A stretch of 64,000 bases of DNA from Deltaproteobacteria bacterium (GTDB taxonomy: Bacteria; Myxococcota_A; Polyangia; Polyangiales; Polyangiaceae). This document shows positions 28,543 to 37,648 of the stretch, piece by piece (position 1 is the first letter of the stretch; each line of letters begins with the position of its first letter). The stretch spans positions 1 through 64,000 of the forward strand of contig VGRJ01000013.1 of assembly GCA_016875405.1 (NCBI GenBank), in the 5' to 3' direction. The position numbers and the translations under genes are program-made. The notes under the pieces were generated by a model that was not told where the DNA came from, ran no database searches, and saw only the letters and a list, made by a program, of their open reading frames with translations.

Positions 28543-29781
28543 GTGGAACCGATTTACCTCGTCGTCATCATCGCCCTAGCGCTCGTCGCATTCTTCGTCG
28601 TACGTCGACGACCTGCCCTCCCCGCACCTCTCGAGGACGAGGACGACGAAGGAGAATCGACGACCGAGAAGACGGCGCCTCGGATGTCGGTTGCGCGAAA
28701 AAGCCTCACCGACCGGACGGGAGACCTGGGCCGAACCGCCGCCGAGACACCGAGTGCGAAGGAGCGCCCGCGCTCGACGCCACCCCGCGATTCAAGTCCG
28801 ACCGACGAGGGCGGCGCCGACAAGGACAGAGCCGTCTCAACCGCCGGAGGTCGCGCGCGGGACATCGCGGGTCTGCGACAAGGCATCACCAAGATGCGAG
28901 AGCGCAGCGGGCTCTTCGGAAGGCTCCGCGAGCTTTTCGCTGGCTCGCACGAGATCGATCCGCGCCTCGTGGAAGACATCGAGGAGGTCCTGCTCACGAG
29001 CGACGTCGGCGCGAAGACCACGCAACACCTGCTCGGTTCGGTGCGCGACGGGCTCGCGAAGCGCGAGCTCGCCGACACCGACAAGGTGTGGAGCGCCATT
29101 CGTGACCGCGCCGCGGAGATCCTCGACCTACCAGGCGGCGGCGCGATCCGCGACGCCGCGACCCCTACCGTCGTGCTCATGATCGGCGTCAATGGCGCGG
29201 GGAAGACGACCACCATCGGCAAGCTCGCGACCAAGTTCGGTGAGCAGGGCAAGCGAGTCCTGCTCGTGGCAGGGGACACCTTCCGCGCCGCTGCGGTTCA
29301 GCAGATCCAGGCTTGGGGCAAGCGCATCGGCTGTGACGTCTACGCGGGCAAGGAGGGGGCCGACCCTGCGAGCGTGATCTTCGACGCCATCGGACACGCG
29401 GTCACCGAGAGGCACGACGTCGTTCTCTGCGATACGGCGGGGAGACTCCACACGAAATCGAACCTGATGGACGAGCTGAAGAAAGTTCATCGCTCCGCTC
29501 AGAAGGTGCTCGCCGGGGCCCCGCATGAGGTCCTGCTGGTCGTCGATGGGACGACGGGACAGAACGCACTTCAGCAGGCGCACGAGTTCGGTCAGGCGCT
29601 GCCGCTCTCAGGAATCGTGTTGACCAAGCTCGACGGGACCGCGAAGGGGGGCGTGGTCCTCGCGATCGCTCACGAGAACAAGCTGCCGGTCCGGTACGTC
29701 GGCGTGGGCGAACGCGCCCAGGACTTGCGGGACTTCGAAGCCCACGAGTTTGTCGAGGCACTCCTCGGAACCAACGACTGA
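28543..29781 (+). CDS. ftsY: Signal recognition particle receptor FtsY with N-terminal TM and acidic A domain
   Basis: GVNGAGKTTTIGKLA, DTFRAAAVQQ, DTAGRLHTKSNLMDELKK, TKLDGTAKGG. Confidence 0.97.
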   Translation: MEPIYLVVIIALALVAFFVVRRRPALPAPLEDEDDEGESTTEKTAPRMSVARKSLTDRTGDLGRTAAETPSAKERPRSTPPRDSSPTDEGGADKDRAVSTAGGRARDIAGLRQGITKMRERSGLFGRLRELFAGSHEIDPRLVEDIEEVLLTSDVGAKTTQHLLGSVRDGLAKRELADTDKVWSAIRDRAAEILDLPGGGAIRDAATPTVVLMIGVNGAGKTTTIGKLATKFGEQGKRVLLVAGDTFRAAAVQQIQAWGKRIGCDVYAGKEGADPASVIFDAIGHAVTERHDVVLCDTAGRLHTKSNLMDELKKVHRSAQKVLAGAPHEVLLVVDGTTGQNALQQAHEFGQALPLSGIVLTKLDGTAKGGVVLAIAHENKLPVRYVGVGERAQDLRDFEAHEFVEALLGTND

Positions 29782-29846
29782 CGGTGCGGCCTGGGGTGTC
29801 TCGGCGCACACCGTCGAACGAATCTCACGACAGCGCGCCTTCGTGG

Positions 29847-29876
29847 TTGCAGCCGCAAAAATGTGCGTGGTATAGT
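29847..29876 (+). promoter_or_regulatory. Sigma70-like promoter TTGCAG-N18-TATAGT upstream of the outer-membrane barrel pair
   Basis: ttgcag 29847-29852, tatagt 29871-29876. Confidence 0.5.
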
Positions 29877-29949
29877 CCGGCCCGCTTTCGCGCTAGTCAA
29901 AAAAGACAAGCGATTACCGCTAGTTGGCGGCCGGTTGGAGCAAAGTAGG

Positions 29950-30915
29950 ATGCGAAAAAACCAGGCGGGTGTTGGGCTCTCGGTCGCGCTGGCGTTGTTG
30001 CTGGCGCCCCTGGATTCGTTTGCGCAGGAGAAGAAGGGCGCTGCGAAGGCCGAAGAGGCCGCCGAGGAGAGCGCAGAATCCGCAGCCGACTCGAGCGAAG
30101 GCGGCGAGGCCGGCGGAGAAGCTGGCGGCGAGGAAAGCGGGTCGGGCAGCCTCGAGGAGCTCTGCAAAATCGACCCGGAGAACTGCGTCAAGGTCGACAT
30201 GGACGCAGCGTCGAAGCGCGACATCGACGCAGACATGTACGCGGTCCAGCAAATTTGGGCCCTCCGTGCGAAGCGCTTCGAGATCAACCCGTACGTCGGC
30301 GTCACGATGAACGACCAGTTCGTCGCGCATCCCGGCCCGGGCATTGGACTCAATTACTACTTCCTGCACTGGCTCGCCGGGGGCGTGAACGCGAACGTCT
30401 ACGCGGGGATGAACTCGGAGTCGAACTTCAACTTCGAGACGAGCCGTGCCGCTCGCGTCGGTCAGCCGATCACCGAGTATCAGTGGAACGCAAACGCGAA
30501 CGTGACGTTCGTGCCGGCCTACGGAAAGTTCGCGGCATTTTCGAACTTCATCTTCCACTACGACTTCTACTTCACGCTCGGCGCGGGCGCGGTCAGCACG
30601 CGCCCAATCGCGGTCGTCGACCCCGACAACCGGACCTTCGCCTTCAGCGTGAAGCCGACCTTCGGCGGTGCGATGGGCATCCGCATCTTCTTCACGCGCT
30701 ACCTCGCCGCGATGCTCGAGGTGCGCGACTACATCTTCTGGGAGGACCTCGAGAATCCGTCGATCGCGACAGGGTTCAACAGTGCCGGTAGGCCGCTCGC
30801 GCAGGACCCGTCGACGTGGCTAGCGGGCGACTCGAGCTTCACCAACAACGTGCAGGCGCAGCTCGGCCTCTCGGTGTTTTTGCCCTTCTCTTGGAGCTAC
30901 GTGCAGGCGAAATGA
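29950..30915 (+). CDS. Outer-membrane beta-barrel protein (myxobacterial OMP family); possible GltA/GltB-like
   Basis: Signal peptide; acidic linker; DADMYAVQQIWALRAKRFEINPYVGVTMNDQFVAHPGPGIGLNYYFLHWLAGGVN. Confidence 0.7.
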   Translation: MRKNQAGVGLSVALALLLAPLDSFAQEKKGAAKAEEAAEESAESAADSSEGGEAGGEAGGEESGSGSLEELCKIDPENCVKVDMDAASKRDIDADMYAVQQIWALRAKRFEINPYVGVTMNDQFVAHPGPGIGLNYYFLHWLAGGVNANVYAGMNSESNFNFETSRAARVGQPITEYQWNANANVTFVPAYGKFAAFSNFIFHYDFYFTLGAGAVSTRPIAVVDPDNRTFAFSVKPTFGGAMGIRIFFTRYLAAMLEVRDYIFWEDLENPSIATGFNSAGRPLAQDPSTWLAGDSSFTNNVQAQLGLSVFLPFSWSYVQAK

Positions 30916-31799
30916 GGACGGCGACCATGACCATCAAGCACTCCATCCTCGCAGGGCTCGCCGGTCTCGTTGCCGGTCTCGCCGTCGTGGGTTCCGCCTC
31001 GGAAGCCTCGGCGCAGGAGATTCAGATCACTGGTCCGCTCGCGGGCGCCAAAGCGGTGCGCCGCCTGCGGCTGCACCGGGACCGACGCTTCGACATCGCG
31101 CCGCACGCGACCTTCACGCTGCTCGACGAGTTTCGTCGCCATGCGCTCTTCGGCGCGCGCGTCAACTATCACTTCACCGATTGGTTCGGCGCAGGGCTGT
31201 GGGGTGCCGGCGGGATTAGCTACAACACCGGACTCGCGGACGAGCTTCAGACCAAAGCGGTCGACAACCGAAACTGCGCCGCCAACCCCGATACGCTCGC
31301 CTGCAAGCGCACCGCCGTGAGCCTCTGCCGCGGCTCTGAGTGCCTCGGCAATTCGCAGCTCGGGAGCATCGTCTGGATGGTTGCGCCACAGGCCACGTTC
31401 GTTCCGTTCCGCGGGAAGTTCTCGCTCTTCGGGCAGGCATTCATGGATGCGGACATCAGCCTGTTCGTCGGCCCCGCGATTCTCGGCATCAACGAGCGAG
31501 CCGAATGCGCGAAGGGAACCTGCGCCAACCCGGCGGCGTTCGCGCTCGAGTCTCGCGTGACCGCAACGGCGACCTTCGGCCTCGGCTTCAACTTCTACCC
31601 GACCGACTACATCTCGTTCGGCGCGGAGTTCCGCGGCACCCCGACGACGTGGAACACCTCGGGCTTCGACATCGCGGGCGAGGCTGGCAACACGCCCGAC
31701 GACGCGATCGACTCGAACGACCGCAGCTTCCACTTCAACCCGATGGTGAGCATCTTCGCGAGCTTCCAGCTCCCGACGGAGATCGAAGTCTCGGATTGA
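30912..31799 (+). CDS. Second outer-membrane beta-barrel protein, paralogue of the preceding gene; possible GltB/GltA-like
   Basis: RRLRLHRDRRFDIAPHATFTLLDEFRRHALFGARVNYHFTDWFGAGLWGAGG; ATGA overlap with preceding stop. Confidence 0.7.
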   Translation: MRTATMTIKHSILAGLAGLVAGLAVVGSASEASAQEIQITGPLAGAKAVRRLRLHRDRRFDIAPHATFTLLDEFRRHALFGARVNYHFTDWFGAGLWGAGGISYNTGLADELQTKAVDNRNCAANPDTLACKRTAVSLCRGSECLGNSQLGSIVWMVAPQATFVPFRGKFSLFGQAFMDADISLFVGPAILGINERAECAKGTCANPAAFALESRVTATATFGLGFNFYPTDYISFGAEFRGTPTTWNTSGFDIAGEAGNTPDDAIDSNDRSFHFNPMVSIFASFQLPTEIEVSD

Positions 31800-31926
31800 C
31801 GGGCGCTGGGCTCGCGTCGCGGTCCCAAACCGTGGGCTCGAGCCATCAGCATCACCACGGTGTCGCACCGAGCGGGCCCTCTGGTGCGGTTGCCTCCTCT
31901 ACTCGAGTGGTTAGGGTACGCTCGTC

Positions 31927-32733
31927 GTGGGACTCTTCGACTTCCTCAAGGGTGGCGCGAAGCCAAAGCAGGACGGACCGCAGAGCCGGGCCGAGCGTAA
32001 GCTCGACGGCCTGATTCGGACGGCCTCCGACAAGCGCGCGCAACAGTACGACCGCGATGAAGCGTTGCGAAAGCTGATCGAGGTCGGAACGCCCGAAGCC
32101 GCCGAGGGCCTCCTCAAGCGCTTTTCGGTGAAAGTCGACCCGTCGATCACGGACGAGGATGAGAAGCAGCTCGCGTTCGACGGGATTGTCGCGATCGGGA
32201 CTGGCCGGAGGACTCCGAGCGACGGTTCGACGGTCGACGACCCTCGACTGGCGGTCGTCGAGCACGTGCGCATGTACTGCCGGAGCGCTGAGAACCTGAC
32301 GTGGGCCCTCAAGGTCCTTCGAGCCCTCGAAGGCGATGACGAGTACGAGGGAGAGCTGCTCGCGCTCCTGGGCGAACACGACACCGAGTACACCCGAAAC
32401 GTCGAGCCCAAGGTGAATCTCCTCGCAGCGCTCGAGTCGGTGAAGACGCCGACCGCTCGCTCGGCGGTCGAAGGCTACCTGCGGGACGTGAACGAGACCG
32501 TTCGGTACCATGCCGTGCAGACCCTGTTCGAGCAGGGCGACGAAGGTGCGCTCAGCTCACTTGTAGCGCTGCTCGCTGAGGAGGAGTCGATGCGCATCAC
32601 GAACAAGGTCGCAGAGGGGCTCGCCCAACACGGATGGTCTGTCCCCGAGGCGCTGCAGGGCGCGCTCCGAACAGCGCTGCGGGGTTCCTACGACTACGCG
32701 GTGGACGACGAAGGCGGCGTGCGCCGCACGTGA
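31927..32733 (+). CDS. HEAT-repeat-containing protein
   Basis: Helical repeats (LLAALESVKTPTARSAVEGYLRDVNETVRYHAVQTLFEQGDEGALSSLVALL). Confidence 0.65.
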   Translation: MGLFDFLKGGAKPKQDGPQSRAERKLDGLIRTASDKRAQQYDRDEALRKLIEVGTPEAAEGLLKRFSVKVDPSITDEDEKQLAFDGIVAIGTGRRTPSDGSTVDDPRLAVVEHVRMYCRSAENLTWALKVLRALEGDDEYEGELLALLGEHDTEYTRNVEPKVNLLAALESVKTPTARSAVEGYLRDVNETVRYHAVQTLFEQGDEGALSSLVALLAEEESMRITNKVAEGLAQHGWSVPEALQGALRTALRGSYDYAVDDEGGVRRT

Positions 32734-32755
32734 GCGGTTCAAGCCGACATCACGA

Positions 32756-32785
32756 CTGACATCGCCGACGCGCTGCGTCTATATT
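32756..32785 (+). promoter_or_regulatory. Sigma70-like promoter CTGACA-N18-TATATT, 10 nt before the ATG (near-leaderless)
   Basis: ctgaca 32756-32761, tatatt 32780-32785, ATG 32796. Confidence 0.45.
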
Positions 32786-32795
32786 CTGCAGCGAC

Positions 32796-34454
32796 ATGCG
32801 GTCGAGCGTAGCGGCAAGCTTGGCGGGAGCGAGTGTGCTCCTGATCCAGGCCCCTGCCCTCGCCATCGACTGGGAGGTCACTGGCGACGTCGCCGCTCAA
32901 GGCTACGAGGTGGTGAGCCCGTGGGGTGACGTCGTGCTTGGGCGCCGACGCCTCATGAGTACCCTCGGCGTCGCGGCGTACAATCTCCAAGGCGACGCTT
33001 CCCGACCGTTCGGGCCTAGCTACTCCGTGCAAGTTCGCATGCGCGTCGACGCCGACTTTGGGATCCGCGACGGCGAGACGGGCTACGTGCCCGCCGATCG
33101 CGCGCGCTTCGTCCCAGGCCTTCAAATCGCGCCGGTCGACGTGATGATGGGCTACGTCGAAGGCCGCAATCTGCTGGGGGGCGCGCTCGATTTTCGTTTG
33201 GGGCGTCAGTACCAGACGAATGTGCTCGGCTGGTGGTCCTTCGACGGTGGGCTCGTTCGCGTGAACACGCCGTACTACTTCGCGCTCGAGAGCTATGGCG
33301 GGTTCGAGCAGCGTGGAGGCCTGCCGCTGTCGACGTCACGCTATGAAGCGCAGGGCGTCTGGCGCGGAGCCGGCGATGACGCCCTCCGGCAAGACGCGCA
33401 CCTTTACCCGTCGTTTCAGTTCGGCGCCGTCGCGCCAGCATTCGGCGTCGCCCTCGAGACCAGCGGACTCAACTGGATCAAGAGCCGTTTCGACTACCGC
33501 CGCGTTTACAACACCGGCGAGGCCTTCACGGGACAATTCGCGTTCCCGGATTCAATCGGGCCGGGGAGCGGTGGCTACGAGAAGGTCGACGGACTTCGAA
33601 TTTCGTCCGACCGGATCGGCTACTCGCTGAGCGCGTTCCTCGACGACGTGGGCGCGCTCCGTGGCGGATTCGTCTACGACCTGTACTTCGGCAACATCAC
33701 ACGCGCGTTCGTCAGTGCGGATTACTTCGCTTCGAGCAAGACCACGCTGGGAATCGACGCCGAGTACTTTCTGCCCTCCTTCGACGCGGACTCGATCTTC
33801 AACTGGTTCACGCACAACCCCTCGGCCTCCGCGATGGCGCGCATCGCGTCGCAGCCGTCGCGCAGCTTCCAGTTCGCAGCACAGGCTGGCACCAAGCTTT
33901 GGCTCACCGAGGGCGACCCCGCGAGCTGGGCGGCGGCGCAGTGCGCAGCAGGGGGTTACGCTACGGCCGAGCAAGTGTCGCAGTGCCTCCGCTTTGGCGT
34001 CGATTCGACGAACGCCTTTACGGACCCGAACAACGCGCTCTACGCGTTCGCGCGCTCGGAGGAAAGCCGTAAGAGCGACCTCTCCGCCGACCTCGTCGCC
34101 AACGGCAACGCGTCGTACGCGTGGTACTCGGGCAAAGCCGACCTGAGAGCGATGGTGCAGACCGGATTCGGCGACGCTGCCACGAACCGAGGGCGGCGAG
34201 CCGGCGGGACCATCAGCGCTCAGCAGGCCATCGTGCCCGGACTCTTCTGGCTCGGCGGCCGCGTGTCGACCTACGACTGGCACGATCCGCTGCGCCCCGA
34301 TCGCGACGCGACGTCGTTCGGGTACGTGATCGCCCCCGAGCTTCAGCCGACTCAGTTTGGCAAGGTGCGCGTCGAGTGGGAGCACGAGATGAATCGGCTC
34401 GTCGGTCATCGCTTCCGAATCCTCGGCCTGCTGACGATGAGGGTCGCGCCATGA
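32796..34454 (+). CDS. Probable outer-membrane beta-barrel (porin-like) protein paired with a multiheme cytochrome
   Basis: Signal peptide ...QAPALAIDWEVTGDVAAQGYE; alternating aromatic strands; ATGA overlap with the cytochrome gene. Confidence 0.65.
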   Translation: MRSSVAASLAGASVLLIQAPALAIDWEVTGDVAAQGYEVVSPWGDVVLGRRRLMSTLGVAAYNLQGDASRPFGPSYSVQVRMRVDADFGIRDGETGYVPADRARFVPGLQIAPVDVMMGYVEGRNLLGGALDFRLGRQYQTNVLGWWSFDGGLVRVNTPYYFALESYGGFEQRGGLPLSTSRYEAQGVWRGAGDDALRQDAHLYPSFQFGAVAPAFGVALETSGLNWIKSRFDYRRVYNTGEAFTGQFAFPDSIGPGSGGYEKVDGLRISSDRIGYSLSAFLDDVGALRGGFVYDLYFGNITRAFVSADYFASSKTTLGIDAEYFLPSFDADSIFNWFTHNPSASAMARIASQPSRSFQFAAQAGTKLWLTEGDPASWAAAQCAAGGYATAEQVSQCLRFGVDSTNAFTDPNNALYAFARSEESRKSDLSADLVANGNASYAWYSGKADLRAMVQTGFGDAATNRGRRAGGTISAQQAIVPGLFWLGGRVSTYDWHDPLRPDRDATSFGYVIAPELQPTQFGKVRVEWEHEMNRLVGHRFRILGLLTMRVAP

Positions 34455-35920
34455 AGGCCATGCTCGGCACCAAGCGGTTTCGCAGGGGCGAGCGCTTCGG
34501 CACCATGTTCCTGGCGCTCGCGTGTGTCCTGTCCCTCCTGCTCGCGCTGAGCGGGAGTGGGCCCGCGGTCGCGCAGACGGCGACCCCAGCGACGACGGCC
34601 GTTCCGTCCGCTGTCGCATCGGGCGCGGTTCCGAGCCCGGAGGCCCTAGCGACCGCGACCGCGGCCGCCCCCCCTGCGCCGAGCGGCAACGCCCATACGA
34701 ACGAGGAGGACCGAAGCCACGGTCTGCAGGCGATGCACGGCGGCGCCATGGTTCCGCTCGCCTTGATGCCTCCCGGAACGAACGCGAGCCCGCTGCCGAG
34801 CGATCGCATCTTCCCGCCGCAGCAGCTCACCATCCGCTTCAATCACACGAAGCACGTGAAGGAGCTTCAGCAGAGCTGCAAATCATGTCACCCCGGGGCG
34901 TACGACTCGACCCGCGCGAGCGACTACCTGCTGCCGTCGCCGAGCAAGACCTGCGACAACTGCCACGACAACGACCATTCGAACCTGGCCAATGTCACGA
35001 CCGGCGGCGAGCCGAGCGGAGAGTGCAGCTACTGCCACCTCGGCGAGAACGCTGGCAAGGGGGGGAAGGTCGCGAAGCTCGTCATCCCGCGACCGAACCT
35101 GCGCATGAACCACGCGGTGCACGCGAAGCGCAACATCGACTGCGCGCACTGCCACGGCGAAATCGCGGAGCTCGAGCTCGCGACGCGCGAGCAACTCCCG
35201 CGAATGGCCGGTTGCTTCCAGTGCCATGCCAAGAGCGGGCCCGCGCAAGGTGAAGCGCGCGGAGCCTGCATCGCTTGTCACCTCGCCGAACCGAGCGGGC
35301 GACTGCTCGTCACCTTCTCGACCGGGCAGCTCCAGCCGCCCAACTGGATGCATGGCGCCGCGCACACGGCCGATTGGATCGAACGGCACCGCGGCGTCGC
35401 AGGGGCCAACAGCGAGCTGTGCGGGAGCTGTCACGCCGCGAAGTTCTGCAGCGACTGCCATGACGGGCGGGTTAGGCCGCGGGACGTGCATCCGAGCGAC
35501 TGGCTGTCGATGCACGCCCAGGGAGCACGCCAGGACAACCCGCGGTGCTCGAGCTGCCATCAGCTGACCGCGTTCTGCGGAGATTGCCATCGCCGAGTCG
35601 GAGTGGCGCGGGACTCTGCGAGCGATGCGCGGCTCGCTGGCCGCCGGTTCCATCCCTCGCCGGACGTATGGACCCAGGCTCCGCGGAGCGCCATGCACCA
35701 TTCATGGGAGGCGGAGCGAAACATCGCTGCGTGCGTGTCGTGCCACAGCGAGCGAGACTGCGCGGCATGCCACGCAACGAAGGGGATCCGCAGTGGCGGC
35801 GGGGTTAACCCCCACCCGCCAGCGTTCGTCTCCGACTGCCGCACGCCCTTCCAACGCAACCCGCGCCCATGCCTCGTGTGTCATACCAGCGGCGATTACC
35901 TGCTCGGAGCGTGCCGATGA
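34451..35920 (+). CDS. Exported multiheme c-type cytochrome, 13 CXXCH motifs
   Basis: CKSCH, CDNCH, CSYCH, CAHCH, CFQCH, CIACH, CGSCH, CSDCH, CSSCH, CGDCH, CVSCH, CAACH, CLVCH; signal peptide. Confidence 0.95.
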   Translation: MKAMLGTKRFRRGERFGTMFLALACVLSLLLALSGSGPAVAQTATPATTAVPSAVASGAVPSPEALATATAAAPPAPSGNAHTNEEDRSHGLQAMHGGAMVPLALMPPGTNASPLPSDRIFPPQQLTIRFNHTKHVKELQQSCKSCHPGAYDSTRASDYLLPSPSKTCDNCHDNDHSNLANVTTGGEPSGECSYCHLGENAGKGGKVAKLVIPRPNLRMNHAVHAKRNIDCAHCHGEIAELELATREQLPRMAGCFQCHAKSGPAQGEARGACIACHLAEPSGRLLVTFSTGQLQPPNWMHGAAHTADWIERHRGVAGANSELCGSCHAAKFCSDCHDGRVRPRDVHPSDWLSMHAQGARQDNPRCSSCHQLTAFCGDCHRRVGVARDSASDARLAGRRFHPSPDVWTQAPRSAMHHSWEAERNIAACVSCHSERDCAACHATKGIRSGGGVNPHPPAFVSDCRTPFQRNPRPCLVCHTSGDYLLGACR

Positions 35921-36015
35921 CCAGCGGAAGTCGAATGCCCGCGGTCGCCCTCGCCGAAGAGCCTCAGGCTGCCTCGGAGAAAAGGGCTGCGTGCGCCGGA
36001 ATCGTGGAAATATGC

Positions 36016-36045
36016 TTGCCCAGAGCGGACGGCGGGGACTATAGC
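36016..36045 (+). promoter_or_regulatory. Possible sigma70-like promoter TTGCCC-N18-TATAGC
   Basis: ttgccc 36016-36021, tatagc 36040-36045, upstream of GTG 36083. Confidence 0.4.
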
Positions 36046-36082
36046 CTTCCTTCCGACACCGCAGCCTGGAGGGCCCCTCAGC

Positions 36083-36337
36083 GTGAAAGAGCTCATCCGT
36101 TATCTCCTCGAGAACATGCAGCTGGATTTTCAGGGCGACGTGAACCTGGAGACCGTTCGCGGGTTCCTTCGGGAGGACGACAGCCGAGAGTCCCGCAAGC
36201 TCCTTGCGAAGCTGATCGAGGACGAAGGCGTCGACTCGATGCTGATCACCCTGGCGGATTGTCTCCGCGAGTACCTTCGCGAGGGGATCAACGAGGATAC
36301 GGTCAGCGAGCAGCTGCACATCTACGCCGACTCCTGA
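36083..36337 (+). CDS. Small (84 aa) acidic helical protein of unknown function
   Basis: MKELIRYLLENMQLDFQGDVNLETVRGFLREDDSRESRKLLAKLIEDEGVDS...: protein-like composition unlike out-of-frame GC-rich ORFs. Confidence 0.65.
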   Translation: MKELIRYLLENMQLDFQGDVNLETVRGFLREDDSRESRKLLAKLIEDEGVDSMLITLADCLREYLREGINEDTVSEQLHIYADS

Positions 36338-37629
36338 GCCGGCTCGCCGGTTCGGTCGGCGGCCTCGCCTGCGCCTCCTTCGCGCTCGTCGCCTGCGACG
36401 TCGGTTCGCCCGGTCCAGAGGACGCCTCACGCTCGTTCGACCGACCGCCGCTCGGCGTGACGTCGATTCGAGTCTCGACTTCGTACGATGGGGCTTCACC
36501 GGTACGCTCCGCCCTGACGGAGACGTCGTCGTTGTCGAACGTGGAGCTCTCCTCTTCGTTCGAGCTTCAGTTCGATCGGTTCCTCTGGCCCAAGACGGTG
36601 ACGCGGCAGGCCATCTGCCTTGCGCCCAGCACGGTCGAGATCACAAAGTTCGAGGACTGCGCCGAGCCAGGGCAGCCGTTCACGCAGCCCGAGTACGACC
36701 CGGCGACACGGCGGGTGACGTACCGGCTCGCGCGGGGCGAGCGTCTGGCCCCCGCCACTCAGTACCGCCTGACCGTGTTCGCGAACGCGACGACGGAGAG
36801 CGCCGGCTTTCTCGCCTTCGACGGGGCTCCGCTCGGTCGGAGCTACACCTTCGACTTTGTGACCAACGCGGACGCCACGTCGAGCGTCGATGAGCCCTCG
36901 CCTTCGGCGGAACGCTACTGCGCTGCGCAAGCCTGCGCGAAGAGCTGCTCCGCGACGCGAAAACAGTGCCGAGCGGCGTGCACTTCGACGTGTGCGGGCG
37001 AGCCTACCGAGGAGGCACGTGCCGCATGCGAGAGTGCCTGTCGCACGAGCTGCGACGAGGCGGCGCGAACCTGCAAGGCGCCATGCGAGTGCCTCGACGG
37101 TCCCGAGTGCGCCGAGGACGGCGACCTCATCGGTGAGAAGCCCTACCTCTTTCGAGGGTGCGGTTTCTCGCCGTGTCACGCGACGAGCACGAACCCTGAG
37201 CCTCGCTTCGCGGCGCCCGCTCCGATGGGGCTTGACCTGTCGTCGCCGGGTGCCGTGGCCGCTACGGCGATCGGGGTGACCGCGCGCCTCTCCCAGCATG
37301 GCGAAGCGGCAGCCCTCCCCGATCGAAGCGGCAATCGCTTCGGGCGTGCGATGCCGCTCATCGATCCATCGAACCCGGGCAACAGCTTCCTTCTCTACAA
37401 GCTGATCATCAACGCGCGGAACTACGAAGCGCCGAGTTTGGGGGGCGGCGACGATGAGTTCATGCGGCTTCGCAGCGGCGCGATCGCGGGGATGCCGATG
37501 CCCGCGGCTCTTGGCCCCGACACGAACCAGCTTGGCCCCGATGCACGCGAGTCGGAGCGAGAGCTGCGGATCATCAGCGCGTGGATCGCGGCCGGAGCGG
37601 TCCTCGAGTGTCCGCCGGGCCCGAACTGA
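36328..37629 (+). CDS. Secreted lipoprotein with Cys-rich insert and a cytochrome-c-like domain carrying CX4CH
   Basis: Lipobox FALVACD; CGFSPCH...MGLDLSSPG...NPGNSFLLYKLI...MPMPAALGP...IISAWIAAGA; start codon uncertain (no ATG/GTG near the leader). Confidence 0.6.
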   Translation, partial: RLLSRLAGSVGGLACASFALVACDVGSPGPEDASRSFDRPPLGVTSIRVSTSYDGASPVRSALTETSSLSNVELSSSFELQFDRFLWPKTVTRQAICLAPSTVEITKFEDCAEPGQPFTQPEYDPATRRVTYRLARGERLAPATQYRLTVFANATTESAGFLAFDGAPLGRSYTFDFVTNADATSSVDEPSPSAERYCAAQACAKSCSATRKQCRAACTSTCAGEPTEEARAACESACRTSCDEAARTCKAPCECLDGPECAEDGDLIGEKPYLFRGCGFSPCHATSTNPEPRFAAPAPMGLDLSSPGAVAATAIGVTARLSQHGEAAALPDRSGNRFGRAMPLIDPSNPGNSFLLYKLIINARNYEAPSLGGGDDEFMRLRSGAIAGMPMPAALGPDTNQLGPDARESERELRIISAWIAAGAVLECPPGPN

Positions 37630-37648
37630 TGCCCGGGCGTGGGACGAC

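Noticed and set aside
35869-36327. N-terminal extension of the CX4CH lipoprotein ORF
   Set aside because: This part is Arg/Pro-rich, overlaps the cytochrome end and the 36083-36337 gene, and precedes a clear lipoprotein leader; likely out-of-frame read.
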